Source: Halarcobacter sp. (lineage in GTDB: Bacteria; Campylobacterota; Campylobacteria; Campylobacterales; Arcobacteraceae). Taken from it: 64,000 nt of DNA. The notes beneath the pieces were generated by a model. It made no database searches. It was not told the origin of the DNA and was given only the letters and a program-made list of their open reading frames with translations. The first letter of the stretch is position 1. Each line of letters begins with the position of its first letter. The DNA lies in contig JAQYVX010000008.1 in assembly GCA_030145305.1 (NCBI GenBank), forward strand, positions 124,001 through 188,000, written 5' to 3'. This document shows, piece after piece, positions 25,774 through 34,502 of the stretch. The position numbers were made by a program, and so were the translations under genes.

Positions 25774-26205
25774 TTATAAATTTTCATTCACTAAATTTGA
25801 AAGTTTTAAAGGATCTAATGCTCCTGTGACTCTTTTTATTTCATTTCCATTTTTATAAACTATTAAAGTAGGAATTGATTTAATAACATATTTAGAAGCT
25901 AAGTTTTGTTGATCTTCTGTGTTTACTTTTACAAATAATGCTTTTAAGGGGTATTTTTGTGCAACCTCATTAAATATTGGTGCCATCATTTTACACGGTC
26001 CACACCAAGGCGCCCAAAAATCTACTATTACTAGTATTTCAGAATTTACAATAACATGATCAAAATTTGATTCATTTAAATCAATTGGACTTGTATCTAA
26101 AAGTGAATTTTTACAGCTTCCACAATTTGCTTTTGAATAAGAATCTTTTTTAGGGATTGCATTTACTTTTTGACAATGGGGACAAACAATATTTATTTTT
26201 GACAT
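25774..26205 (-). CDS. trxC: Thioredoxin 2
   Basis: 143 residues. The N-terminal zinc ribbon (CPHC ... CGSC) distinguishes TrxC from TrxA. The thioredoxin domain has the active site WAPWCGPCK and the cis-Pro loop KSIPTLIVYKNG. A cytoplasmic disulfide reductase with a role in oxidative stress by family knowledge. It follows a gene with a flagellar rod/hook-like product by 4 nt, but the functional link is unclear. Confidence 0.93.
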   Translation of the reverse strand: MSKINIVCPHCQKVNAIPKKDSYSKANCGSCKNSLLDTSPIDLNESNFDHVIVNSEILVIVDFWAPWCGPCKMMAPIFNEVAQKYPLKALFVKVNTEDQQNLASKYVIKSIPTLIVYKNGNEIKRVTGALDPLKLSNLVNENL

Positions 26206-26209
26206 TTTT

Positions 26210-26458
26210 CTAAGCCTTTATATTTAATAAAATATCTGAAACTGCATTTTGAGTCTCTATACCTTGTGCATTTGCTTTGTAGGAAATTATTTCAGGTATT
26301 TGTCCTACAATTGAATTTATTAAGTCTTGAGTTACTTCTTGATTTTGTGGTTCACCTATAGTATTCGTAATATTTGCTAAGTTTTGTGCTGATTGGTTTA
26401 TTTGCATTTGTGCAGCTAACATTCCATCTAGACCACCTAAATTATTATCAATTCGCAT
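26210..26458 (-). CDS. Minimal flagellar rod/hook-like protein
   Basis: 82 residues from ATG 26458 (AAGGAG 6 nt upstream); an upstream in-frame TTG is less likely. The N-terminus (LAAQMQINQSAQNLANITNT) resembles the conserved start of FlgB/FlgC/FlgE-type proteins. The C-terminus (DLINSIVGQIPEIISYKANAQ then IETQNAVSDILLNIKA) resembles their conserved C-terminal helix, with almost nothing between. Such mini rod-like proteins may act in flagellar or secretion assembly. It overlaps the HEQSH-protein gene by 11 nt. Confidence 0.65.
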   Translation of the reverse strand: MRIDNNLGGLDGMLAAQMQINQSAQNLANITNTIGEPQNQEVTQDLINSIVGQIPEIISYKANAQGIETQNAVSDILLNIKA

Positions 26459-26969
26459 TATCAACTCCTTTATTAAGAGAATTGTTTTCTATACTTTGTA
26501 ATAACATCTTGTTTAGATTTGCAGTACGTGCAATACTTGCATCTGCACCACTTAATTCATTTGCTGCACTTGCAGCATCTTTTAATTGTTCTAATTTAAC
26601 ATTTGCACTTGCTTCGTTTTTGGGAATTGAAGTATCAAATCTAACAGATCCACCTGAGGCATATAGTTTTCCATCTGGGCCTACTTGATAGTTATATTGT
26701 ATTGGGGCAGTTGTAGGTGCACCCGAGGCATGACTTTGTTCATGCGTTTTTGTTTGGGCATCAAGAGTTTTAAATTTATTTAAGACTCTTTCGTAATCTT
26801 TCTCATCATATTTATTTGCATATTTATTATCGCTAATGTCTACTTTATCATATGATTCTTGGGTGGATTTTTCTAAGTCTTTTTTATCAATATTAGAAAG
26901 TTCTGCTCTTTTTTGAGCAATTTGTTGATAGATTAGTGATGCTGATTGAGAAAAGTTATTTATTTCCAT
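26448..26969 (-). CDS. SprA-related putative metallopeptidase
   Basis: 173 residues. The central KTHEQSHASGA contains an HExxH zinc-peptidase signature, followed by Gly- and Tyr-rich YNYQVGPDGKLYASGG, the pattern of the SprA-related family. The N-terminal 60 residues are Lys/Asp/Tyr-rich and probably disordered; the C-terminal part is helical and Ala-rich. No signal peptide seen. It overlaps a rod/hook-like gene, which may point to a role in flagellar or surface-protein processing. Peptidase activity is inferred only from the motif. Confidence 0.75.
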   Translation of the reverse strand: MEINNFSQSASLIYQQIAQKRAELSNIDKKDLEKSTQESYDKVDISDNKYANKYDEKDYERVLNKFKTLDAQTKTHEQSHASGAPTTAPIQYNYQVGPDGKLYASGGSVRFDTSIPKNEASANVKLEQLKDAASAANELSGADASIARTANLNKMLLQSIENNSLNKGVDNAN

Positions 26970-27029
26970 ACCAAACCTATTTCTAACTTTTTATAAATTA
27001 TATCTAAGAAAGAAATAAAAGTAAATAAA

Positions 27030-27053
27030 GGGATAAGTATAAGAACTTATCCC
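27030..27053 (-). terminator. Terminator-like hairpin after sulP
   Basis: GGGATAAGT (27030-27038) pairs with ACTTATCCC (27045-27053) across a 6-nt loop. In the leftward direction it is followed by an interrupted T-rich stretch. Confidence 0.65.
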
Positions 27054-27059
27054 CAAAGA

Positions 27060-28601
27060 TTAGTAGTTTATGGCAACTTTATATTTAGGATCATCTTCTT
27101 CATAAGTACAAAATGGTCCAGCATCTTTAAGAATTTTTTTACAATCTTCGCTTAAGTGTCTAATTGTAAGTTTTTTGCCAGCTTCAGCATATTTTTTTGT
27201 AATGGCATCAATAGCTTCAACTCCTGAAATATCCATAACTCTAGCATCTTTAAAATCTAAAATTACATTATCCGGATCATGTTTGATATCAAAATTTTCG
27301 TTAAAAGCTGTTACACTTCCAAAAAATAAGGGTCCATCAAAATTATATATTTTTGTTCCATCATCTTCCCTATGTGTTCTAGCTGTTACTCTTGCGTGTT
27401 TCCAAGCAAATACTAGTGCAGAAATAATTACACCTGCAATAACAGCAATTGCTAAATCTTCAACAATAGTAATTATAGTTACTGTTAGAAGCACAAAGGC
27501 ATCACTTTTTGGCATTTTTGTAATTCTAGCAAATGAACTCCATTCAAAAGTCCCAATTGCCACCATGAACATAATTCCAACTAGAATTGCAACAGGAATA
27601 ATATTTAAAAGGTCTGTAAGCGTAGCAACTAATAAAATCAATCCTACAGAAGCTACAATCCCTGAAAGTCTTCCCAATCCACCTGAGGTATAATTAATAA
27701 TTGATTGTCCAATCATTACACATCCTGGCATTGCTCCAAAGAACCCACAAGTAATATTTCCTGTTCCTTGTGCTATACACTCTTGATTTGCACTTCCTCT
27801 TTTCCCGCTTATTTCATCTAATACTGAAAGAGTTAGAAGTGATTCAATTACACCAACAAGTGCTACTATAACTGCATAAGGAAACACTAATTTTAATGCT
27901 TCAAAATCTAAAATTACATCTGGAATATGAAAAGAAGGAAGTAATCCTTTAAATTCAGAAAGATTCGCCAAGTCTCCTACAAGTTTTGTATCAGCTCCTG
28001 TCATATAAACACCAAGTGTAAATATAATAATAGCAACAAGCCCTGCTGGAATTGCACTTGTGAACTTTGGTAAAAAGTACATAATTGCCATTGTTCCAAT
28101 AATGACTGAATACATTATAATACCAGCACCATCTAAGAATTTAATTTGACTTGTTGCAATTACAACAGCAAGACCGTTAACAAATCCATGAAGGGCAGGT
28201 TGAGGAACTAAACGAATAAATTTACCCATTTTTAAAACACCAATTGATATTTGTATTGCTCCTGCAATAATTGCAGTTAGTGTAATATATTGAACTATTC
28301 CAAAAGAGAGAGCTTCTCCACTTAATCCTTGTGCTATTAATATTTCTTTTGAAGCAAGACTAACTCCTACTAAAACAATAGCAACCGCACCAGTTGCTCC
28401 TGAAATCATTCCTGGCTTTCCACCAATAAGAGCTGTAATTAATCCTAAAATAAATGCAGCATATAATCCAACAATTGGACTAACTTGTGCAATAAATGAA
28501 AATGCAATAGCTTCAGGAACAAGTGCAACTGCAACTACGAGTCCTGATAAAATATCACTTTTTGCATCTTTTCCTATAAAAGTTTCTTTTATGTTTAACA
28601 A
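27060..28601 (-). CDS. SulP-family anion permease with STAS domain
   Basis: 513 residues: about ten to twelve membrane helices to about residue 395, including the SulP start motif SGLVVAVALVPEAIAFSF and GKPGMISGATGAVA, then a cytoplasmic STAS domain (NVILDFKDARVMDISGVEAIDAI). The family moves sulfate, bicarbonate or dicarboxylates; the substrate is not evident. The start is TTG 28601 with AAAGG 7 nt upstream. Minus-strand TATAAT copies lie at 28634-28629 and 28648-28643. A second, diverged SulP gene lies at 39921. Confidence 0.9.
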   Translation of the reverse strand: MLNIKETFIGKDAKSDILSGLVVAVALVPEAIAFSFIAQVSPIVGLYAAFILGLITALIGGKPGMISGATGAVAIVLVGVSLASKEILIAQGLSGEALSFGIVQYITLTAIIAGAIQISIGVLKMGKFIRLVPQPALHGFVNGLAVVIATSQIKFLDGAGIIMYSVIIGTMAIMYFLPKFTSAIPAGLVAIIIFTLGVYMTGADTKLVGDLANLSEFKGLLPSFHIPDVILDFEALKLVFPYAVIVALVGVIESLLTLSVLDEISGKRGSANQECIAQGTGNITCGFFGAMPGCVMIGQSIINYTSGGLGRLSGIVASVGLILLVATLTDLLNIIPVAILVGIMFMVAIGTFEWSSFARITKMPKSDAFVLLTVTIITIVEDLAIAVIAGVIISALVFAWKHARVTARTHREDDGTKIYNFDGPLFFGSVTAFNENFDIKHDPDNVILDFKDARVMDISGVEAIDAITKKYAEAGKKLTIRHLSEDCKKILKDAGPFCTYEEDDPKYKVAINY

Positions 28602-28695
28602 ATTATAACCTTTCTATAATAAGTCGCGATTATATCTAAGCTATTATAAAGAGAAAATTAAGTTTAGATTTATGAATGTTTTCATTATTTGTAGT

Positions 28696-28701
28696 TATAA
28701 T
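28696..28701 (+). promoter_or_regulatory. -10 element abutting the diguanylate cyclase start
   Basis: TATAAT ends only 5 nt before the ATG at 28707, and no ribosome site is visible. Transcription would begin at or near the ATG, suggesting a leaderless or nearly leaderless message. Confidence 0.5.
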
Positions 28702-28706
28702 AGCAC

Positions 28707-29822
28707 ATGAAAAATGAGTTTTATAAAAGTCTTAGTTTTAAATTAGCGATTCTTAGTGTAATCATTATTATTTCTTTGCTTGCTTCAAGTATATTATTTA
28801 ATTCACAAATTGATAAATTAAAAGATAGAATAGATTATATATATTTTGGGAATTATGTTCCGGTATTAAAACTTCATAGTATTGAAGAAAATTATGATGA
28901 TTTAATTACTTGTATGAAGACTCATAAAAAATGTAATAGAGATCCTTTTTTTAAAAATATCAAAAGTGATTGGGAATATTATAATAATTCTTACAAGAAT
29001 TTAAAAGAGAGAAAAATTGTAAATAATATTGACTCTTTTGTAAAAGATTCTTTTAATTATAAATCTAAAATCTCAACATATAAAAATCTTATAAAAAAAA
29101 TAGATTTTTTAAAAGAGCATGAAAAAAAAGTTGCATATAAACAAAGAAAAGCTTTTTTAAAAGAGTACACTCAAATGAAAGATTATCTCTTTTACAATAT
29201 GATTATTTTACTTCTCGTTTCTTTTCTTTTTATTTCTGTAATTATATATTCAATTATTAAAAAAGACAATCAATTAAAAATCTTAACAAAAAAATATAAA
29301 ATAGATTCAATAACAGATTCTATGACAAAATTATATAATAGAAAATATTTTGATAAAATTTTTGATAATATGCCTTTTATCTCTAACTCAAAGCATTGGA
29401 GAACAGCTTTTGTAATGCTTGATATTGACTTTTTTAAACAATATAATGATACTTATGGCCATGATATGGGAGATATAGCTCTTAAAAAAGTTGCAAGTGA
29501 ACTTAAATTATATTTTGACAAAGAATATGAGTATGTTTTTAGATTAGGTGGCGAAGAGTTTGGAGTGATTTTATTTGATACTAATACTGATATTTTAAAA
29601 GAGTGCTTAAAAGAAGTTAATAAAAATATAGAATCATTAAATATTGAGCATAAAAATAGTAAAATATCTCAAGTCTTAACTATTTCAATTGGAGCTGTTA
29701 TATATGAAGCTAATTCATATATTTCTTGTAACCAAGTTTACAAAATAGCGGATGAATGTTTATATAAATCAAAACAAAATGGTAGAAATCAATTTACTAT
29801 TTACAACGAAGGGAATCAATGA
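28707..29822 (+). CDS. Membrane-bound GGDEF diguanylate cyclase
   Basis: 371 residues: membrane helix about 10-28, a periplasmic helical sensor region (about 30-155, with Cys-containing CMKTHKKC), a second helix about 158-182 and a C-terminal GGDEF domain. The metal/GTP motif FVMLDIDFFKQYNDTYGHDMGD and active site RLGGEEFGVIL are intact, so it should make cyclic di-GMP. The RxxD inhibitory site five residues before GGEEF is absent, so product inhibition there is unlikely. The next gene overlaps its end as ATGA. Confidence 0.9.
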   Translation: MKNEFYKSLSFKLAILSVIIIISLLASSILFNSQIDKLKDRIDYIYFGNYVPVLKLHSIEENYDDLITCMKTHKKCNRDPFFKNIKSDWEYYNNSYKNLKERKIVNNIDSFVKDSFNYKSKISTYKNLIKKIDFLKEHEKKVAYKQRKAFLKEYTQMKDYLFYNMIILLLVSFLFISVIIYSIIKKDNQLKILTKKYKIDSITDSMTKLYNRKYFDKIFDNMPFISNSKHWRTAFVMLDIDFFKQYNDTYGHDMGDIALKKVASELKLYFDKEYEYVFRLGGEEFGVILFDTNTDILKECLKEVNKNIESLNIEHKNSKISQVLTISIGAVIYEANSYISCNQVYKIADECLYKSKQNGRNQFTIYNEGNQ

Positions 29823-30376
29823 CATTTTTATACAATAAAAACAGTCACTTTAATTTAGCTAATTTAGCAACATTTCTTAATATAACTGCTGGTGTTTTAG
29901 CAATATATTTTTTAACACACGATAGTTTTTTTGCTGCGGCGCTTTTTGCATGGGTTGCGGGAGCTTTTGATATAGTTGATGGGAAAATTGCTAGAAAATA
30001 CAATTTATCAACTGAATTTGGTATTCAACTTGATTCTTTTGCAGATTTTTTATCATTTGTAATTGTTCCAACTATGTTTATTTATTTTGCAATAATTGAT
30101 GGGAAAGAGTTAATGCTTTTTACTCCTTTGGTTGCTTTTGCATTTATTTATTATGTTATAGCAGGACTTAGAAGATTAATACAGTTTAATATAAATGCAG
30201 AAGAAGGTGAAGTAGCAAAATACTTTATAGGCGTTCCAACACCTTTAGGTGCAATTTTATTATGGCTTGTTTATTTAGTTTGGTTAACTGGTATGATAAA
30301 TGAAAATATTGTTTTAATTTCTACAATTATAATAGGTTTTTCACTTAACTCAAAAATTAAAATTCCACATCCATAG
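29819..30376 (+). CDS. pssA: CDP-alcohol phosphatidyltransferase, phosphatidylserine synthase-like
   Basis: 185 residues with about five to six membrane helices. The CDP-alcohol phosphotransferase signature DG-x2-AR-x8-G-x3-D-x3-D is complete (starting in DIVDGKIARKYNLS, ending FGIQLDSFADF). The overall look is that of PssA, which joins serine to CDP-diacylglycerol in phosphatidylethanolamine synthesis. It is shorter than typical PssA (about 230-250 residues), ending soon after the last helix. It overlaps the cyclase gene by 4 nt and precedes ppx by 1 nt. Confidence 0.8.
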   Translation: MTFLYNKNSHFNLANLATFLNITAGVLAIYFLTHDSFFAAALFAWVAGAFDIVDGKIARKYNLSTEFGIQLDSFADFLSFVIVPTMFIYFAIIDGKELMLFTPLVAFAFIYYVIAGLRRLIQFNINAEEGEVAKYFIGVPTPLGAILLWLVYLVWLTGMINENIVLISTIIIGFSLNSKIKIPHP

Positions 30377-30377
30377 T

Positions 30378-31295
30378 ATGAATAAAGTTACAACTATTGA
30401 CTTAGGTTCAAACTCCTTTAGAGTATTGATTTATGATTGTTTAAATAATGAAATCATAAATGAATATAATGAAGTTACAGGAATGGCTGATGGTTTAAAT
30501 AATACAGGACTTATTTCAAAAGAAGCACAAGATAGAGTTATTAAAGCTATTTTAGAATCTTCTACAAAACTTGAATATAAAGCAAGTGAGGCTATTTGTG
30601 TTACAACAGCTGCTATGCGTCTTGCAAATAATAGTGAGGAAGTATTAAAAAACTTTGAAAAAAGTACTGGTGCAAGATTTAAGATTATTGATGCAAAAGA
30701 AGAGGCTAGATTAACTTTACTTGCTGTTAAATATGCATTAAAAAGAGAAAAAATCGATTCTTCAAAATTTATTTTATTAGATATTGGAGGAGGTTCTGTT
30801 GAAATTATTGTAAACAACTACAATAACAATGATAACTTTGAATCTCAAAGTTTTAATTTTGGAATTGTAACTTTAACTCAAAAATATCTTGAACATTCTT
30901 CCCTTTTAGAAGAATTGGAATCTCATAAAAAAGATATTAAAAACTTTTTAGTTGGATTAGAAATCGATATATCTGAATATACTTTTGTCGCAACAGCTGG
31001 AACTCCAACAACAATTGCTGCTATAAAACTTAATCAAGATTTTTTCCATTATGATAAAAATCAAGTAAATGGGACAATTGTGGATTTAAAAGATATTGAA
31101 AACTCTTTAGATATTTTTAGAAATTCAGATAAACGAACTATCACAAAACTTGTAGGTCGTGGAAAAGTTGAATTTATTGAAGTTGGGATTTATATTTATA
31201 GAGCAATTTTTGAAGTTCTTGAAAAAAAAGATTCAATAGTCCTTGATGATGGACTAAGAGAAGGTGTTGCAATAAATCATTGTCTTTTAAGATAA
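30378..31295 (+). CDS. Ppx/GppA family exopolyphosphatase / pppGpp phosphatase
   Basis: 305 residues of the actin-like ASKHA fold: phosphate-1 motif TIDLGSNSFRVLIYD, phosphate-2 motif LLDIGGGSVEIIV and an ATAGTPTTIAA adenosine-type motif. It contains only the two N-terminal subdomains (no HD domain), the short form common in this phylum. The likely substrates are polyphosphate and/or pppGpp; which cannot be told from the sequence. Confidence 0.9.
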   Translation: MNKVTTIDLGSNSFRVLIYDCLNNEIINEYNEVTGMADGLNNTGLISKEAQDRVIKAILESSTKLEYKASEAICVTTAAMRLANNSEEVLKNFEKSTGARFKIIDAKEEARLTLLAVKYALKREKIDSSKFILLDIGGGSVEIIVNNYNNNDNFESQSFNFGIVTLTQKYLEHSSLLEELESHKKDIKNFLVGLEIDISEYTFVATAGTPTTIAAIKLNQDFFHYDKNQVNGTIVDLKDIENSLDIFRNSDKRTITKLVGRGKVEFIEVGIYIYRAIFEVLEKKDSIVLDDGLREGVAINHCLLR

Positions 31296-31304
31296 TGATT
31301 TATT
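31271..31304. terminator. Bidirectional terminator-like inverted repeat
   Basis: AATAAATCATT (31271-31281) pairs with AATGATTTATT (31294-31304), a perfect 11-bp stem with a 12-nt loop at the end of ppx, between converging genes. Confidence 0.6.
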
Positions 31305-31318
31305 GCTGTAGCTTATTT

Positions 31319-32122
31319 TTAAGATAAAAGCCTTACACTTTGAGCTTGCACAATATTTGCTTGAGAAACAGCCAAATATCCAAGGTTTGCATTTACATTA
31401 GATTTTGAAAAATCCATTACTTCATTCCCAAAATTAATCCCTTTGTTTGCTCTATTTGTATTTGAAAGTTCTATTTGTTCTTGAATAGAAGTAATTGCAC
31501 TAGATTCAAGTTTGTTCCCTAAATCAGTAAATTGATCACTTAAATTTTGTAATAAATTTGTACTGTTTTCTACAACGTTTATTGTAGCTTGAAGGGCATC
31601 AGTATTATTAAAATCTGCCTTACTTACAGTTTGTGCAATCTGTGAAGCAATTTGAGGTGTATTTGGTTTATCTATTGCAAAATGAGATTCTTTTGTTGAT
31701 ATAGTAATTGATAAGTTTTCTTCATAATCATCAACTGCAAGTAGATTTTCATTTTTGTATTTACTTTGAAAAGCTTCTTCTTTAAAATTTAGAAGTTCTT
31801 TATTTATTTCATTTTTTGCTTCATTTTTATTTATTTCTGATGAATTGTTTTCTTGAAGATTTTTCAGGATATTTTTTACATTTGTTAGGATTTCTTTTTG
31901 ACTTTCTAGACCATTCTTTGCGGTTGCTGAAATGCCAATACCTTCGTTAAATGCTTGTAAAGAGGCTGATAATTCATCTCTTTTATTGTTATAGTCATTT
32001 ATTGAAATTCGTAAGAACTCGTCTTTATCTTGTACTTTTGCACTAGAATCAACTCTTTGTGCTTGCCGTTGTGGAATATTGTTTAAATTCGATATATTGT
32101 TGTTAATACTATTTACATCCAT
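31319..32122 (-). CDS. Short flagellin-like protein (FlaC-like)
   Basis: 267 residues without signal peptide. The C-terminus (NVNANLGYLAVSQANIVQAQSVRLL) matches the conserved flagellin D0 helix. Residues about 50-115 resemble the N-terminal flagellin helices (ELSASLQAFNEGIGISATAKNGLESQ), and the variable surface domain is nearly absent. Campylobacter FlaC is a similarly short, flagellum-secreted non-filament flagellin. The first 45 residues are Asn/Gln-rich and unlike normal flagellin, so it may instead be a hook-associated or secreted relative. AAGGAG precedes the ATG; I saw no sigma-28 promoter. Confidence 0.6.
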   Translation of the reverse strand: MDVNSINNNISNLNNIPQRQAQRVDSSAKVQDKDEFLRISINDYNNKRDELSASLQAFNEGIGISATAKNGLESQKEILTNVKNILKNLQENNSSEINKNEAKNEINKELLNFKEEAFQSKYKNENLLAVDDYEENLSITISTKESHFAIDKPNTPQIASQIAQTVSKADFNNTDALQATINVVENSTNLLQNLSDQFTDLGNKLESSAITSIQEQIELSNTNRANKGINFGNEVMDFSKSNVNANLGYLAVSQANIVQAQSVRLLS

Positions 32123-32166
32123 TTTATACTCCTTAATTTCTCTCTTATATCCATTTTACTTAATTT

Positions 32167-32227
32167 AAGATTAATTTAATATAAACCATGTTTAATTAGA
32201 GGACTTTATTAAACCCAGATTAATCTT
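32167..32227. promoter_or_regulatory. Split inverted repeat and promoter upstream of ilvB
   Basis: AAGATTAAT (32167-32175) and ATTAATCTT (32219-32227) are perfect inverted copies 43 nt apart. They lie just upstream of a TACAAT -10 at 32236-32241, which would give a leader of about 24 nt to the ilvB ATG. They might be paired operator half-sites; no leader peptide was found. Confidence 0.35.
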
Positions 32228-32271
32228 TACTTTTGTACAATATCGGACTTAATTTACAATAGGGAGAGACA

Positions 32272-33966
32272 ATGAAAATAAGTGGCGCAAAAATGGTTAC
32301 TGAATCATTAAGGGAAGAAGGGGTAGAAGTAGTTTTCGGATATCCTGGTGGCGCTATTATGAATGTCTATGATGAAATTTATAAACAAAGTTTTTTTCAA
32401 CATATTTTAACTAGGCACGAACAAGCAGCTATCCATGCTGCGGAGGGATATGCAAAATCTACTGGAAAAGTAGGTGTTGCAATTGTAACAAGTGGGCCTG
32501 GATTTACTAATGCCGTTACAGGATTAGCTGATGCATACATGGATTCAATTCCATTAGTTGTTATTTCAGGACAAGTTCCTACTACAATTATTGGTACTGA
32601 CGGTTTTCAAGAAATTGATGCGGTTGGAATTAGTAGACCTTGTACGAAACATAATTATTTAGTTAATAAAATTGAAGATTTACCAAGAATTATAAAAGAG
32701 GCATTTTATATAGCAAACTCTGGAAGACCCGGACCTGTTCATATTGATATTCCAAAAGATATCACGGCAGAACTAGGGAGTTTTGTGTATCCAGAAGAGG
32801 TGAATTTACCAACATATAAGCCAACAGTTAAATACAATAAAAGGCAATTAAAAAAAGCTATGGAAGCTATTTCTAAAGCTAAAAAACCACTACTTTACGT
32901 AGGTGGTGGAGCAATTTTGTCAAATTGTGCTTATGAAATTAGAGAATTTGCTGAGAAAGTGAATATTCCTGTAGTTGAAACTTTAATGGCTAGAGGTGTT
33001 ATGGGTGATAGCCATAACTTATTCATGGGAATGCTAGGGATGCATGGAGAATTTTCTGCTAATATGGCGGCCCATGACACAGATTTGCTTATTTCGCTTG
33101 GAGCTAGATTTGATGATAGAGTTACTGGAAGACTTGATGAATTTGCTAAAAAAGCAAAAGTAATCCATGTTGATATTGATCCAGCCTCAATTGCAAAACT
33201 TGTACATACAAATTATCCAATTGTTGGAGATTTAAAAGTTACAGTTCAAGGAATGATTGAGTCAGCTTCAAATATGGAGTTTAATGATTATTCAAATTGG
33301 GTTTCACTTTTAAGAGACTATAAAGAGAAAGAGCCTTTAAAATATAATGATTCAGATTCTGTAATTAAGCCACAATGGGTTATTCAAAGAGTTGGACAAA
33401 TATTAGGTGAGAATGCAATTATTTCGACTGATGTTGGACAACATCAAATGTGGGCTGCACAGTTTTATCCATTTTCATTTCCAAGACAATGGAATACTTC
33501 AGGTGGTTTAGGAACTATGGGATTTGGACTTCCTGGGGCTTTAGGTGTTGCAAGAGGAAACAAAGATAAGGTTTCAATTAACTTTACAGGTGATGGTTCT
33601 ATTTTAATGAATATCCAAGAGTTAATGACTTGTGTTGAATATAACTTACCTGTAATTAATATTATTTTAAATAATAATTACTTAGGAATGGTTAGACAAT
33701 GGCAAACACTATTTTATGAAAATAGAATTTCAGAAACTGACCTTTCTGCACAACCTGATTTTAAAATGTTGTGTGAATCTTTTGGAGGACTTGGGTATAA
33801 AGTCTCTACAAAAGCAGAGTTTGATGCAGCATTAAATGATGCCATTTTAAAGAAAAGACCAGCAATGATTGAAGTAATTGTAACACGAGAGGAAATAGTA
33901 TTGCCAATGGTTCCAAATGGACATGCCTTAAATGAAATGACACTTCTAGGAGATAGTAATGAATAA
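32272..33966 (+). CDS. ilvB: Acetolactate synthase, large catalytic subunit
   Basis: 564 residues. A thiamine diphosphate enzyme that condenses pyruvate (or pyruvate and 2-ketobutyrate) in valine/leucine/isoleucine synthesis. Landmarks: VVFGYPGGAIMNVYDEI, the catalytic Glu in LTRHEQAAIHAAEGYA, central FAD-binding domain, and the ThDP motif GDGSILMNIQELMT ... NNNYLGMVRQWQ. GGGAGAG precedes the ATG. It overlaps ilvH by 8 nt. Confidence 0.96.
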   Translation: MKISGAKMVTESLREEGVEVVFGYPGGAIMNVYDEIYKQSFFQHILTRHEQAAIHAAEGYAKSTGKVGVAIVTSGPGFTNAVTGLADAYMDSIPLVVISGQVPTTIIGTDGFQEIDAVGISRPCTKHNYLVNKIEDLPRIIKEAFYIANSGRPGPVHIDIPKDITAELGSFVYPEEVNLPTYKPTVKYNKRQLKKAMEAISKAKKPLLYVGGGAILSNCAYEIREFAEKVNIPVVETLMARGVMGDSHNLFMGMLGMHGEFSANMAAHDTDLLISLGARFDDRVTGRLDEFAKKAKVIHVDIDPASIAKLVHTNYPIVGDLKVTVQGMIESASNMEFNDYSNWVSLLRDYKEKEPLKYNDSDSVIKPQWVIQRVGQILGENAIISTDVGQHQMWAAQFYPFSFPRQWNTSGGLGTMGFGLPGALGVARGNKDKVSINFTGDGSILMNIQELMTCVEYNLPVINIILNNNYLGMVRQWQTLFYENRISETDLSAQPDFKMLCESFGGLGYKVSTKAEFDAALNDAILKKRPAMIEVIVTREEIVLPMVPNGHALNEMTLLGDSNE

Positions 33967-34456
33967 TTTTAACCACTATTATGACAGTGAGACTACAAGA
34001 AGAGTTGTTTCAGTTATTGTTATCAACGAACATAATGTTTTATCAAGAATTGTAGGACTTTTTTCTGCTCGTGGATATAATATTGATTCTTTAACAGTTT
34101 CTCCAATAGTAGGAACTGAATATTCTAGAATGACTATTGTTACAACAGGAGACAAAAGAGTTATTGATCAAATTGTTAAACAATTGAATAAGCTAATCCC
34201 TGTATTAAGAGTTAACGAACACTTAAATGTAATAGAAAAAGAGACCGTTTTAATTAAAATTCCAATTGATCAGCCTTTGAGTGAAATTGAAGTAATTGCT
34301 CGGGCTTATAATGGACATATTCAACATGTGACTGAAAATGCAATTGTAATTTCAGCAACAGATGCTCCAAGTAGAATTGCAAATTTAACTAATATTATGA
34401 ATAAATTCAAACCACTAGAAGTTGTACGAAGTGGTGTTGTAGCTATGGAAAGATAG
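33959..34456 (+). CDS. ilvH: Acetolactate synthase, small regulatory subunit
   Basis: 165 residues with an N-terminal ACT domain (VVSVIVINEHNVLSRIVGLFSARGYNIDSLTV, shown by its ends VVSVIVIN and RGYNIDSLTV) and the conserved C-terminal ALS small-subunit domain. It stimulates IlvB and confers valine feedback in homologues. Overlap with ilvB supports fixed stoichiometry. The order ilvB-ilvH-lpxD is also found in Campylobacter. Confidence 0.95.
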   Translation: MNNFNHYYDSETTRRVVSVIVINEHNVLSRIVGLFSARGYNIDSLTVSPIVGTEYSRMTIVTTGDKRVIDQIVKQLNKLIPVLRVNEHLNVIEKETVLIKIPIDQPLSEIEVIARAYNGHIQHVTENAIVISATDAPSRIANLTNIMNKFKPLEVVRSGVVAMER

Positions 34457-34477
34457 AAAATCTTTAGATTTCTATCT
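34451..34477 (+). terminator. Hairpin between ilvH and lpxD
   Basis: AGATAGAAA (34451-34459) pairs with TTTCTATCT (34469-34477), extendable inward with one bulge. No T-run follows, so it may trim or attenuate rather than fully stop transcription into lpxD. Confidence 0.5.
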
Positions 34478-34502
34478 TCACTTACAAAAATAAGGACAAT
34501 AC

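Noticed and set aside
26374-26688. 104-codon rightward ORF opposite the rod-like and HEQSH genes
   Set aside because: It is a shadow of two well-supported leftward genes and has no start signals.
27175-27693. 172-codon rightward ORF inside the SulP gene
   Set aside because: Antisense to the conserved SulP C-terminal part; Ser/Ala/Ile-rich composition is a reverse-strand artefact.
30431-30817. 128-codon leftward ORF within ppx
   Set aside because: Shadow of the conserved Ppx/GppA frame; no ribosome site.
32189-32200. Tiny ATG frame (M-F-N-stop) upstream of ilvB as an attenuation leader peptide
   Set aside because: Too short, contains no Val/Leu/Ile codons, and no terminator/antiterminator pair was found.
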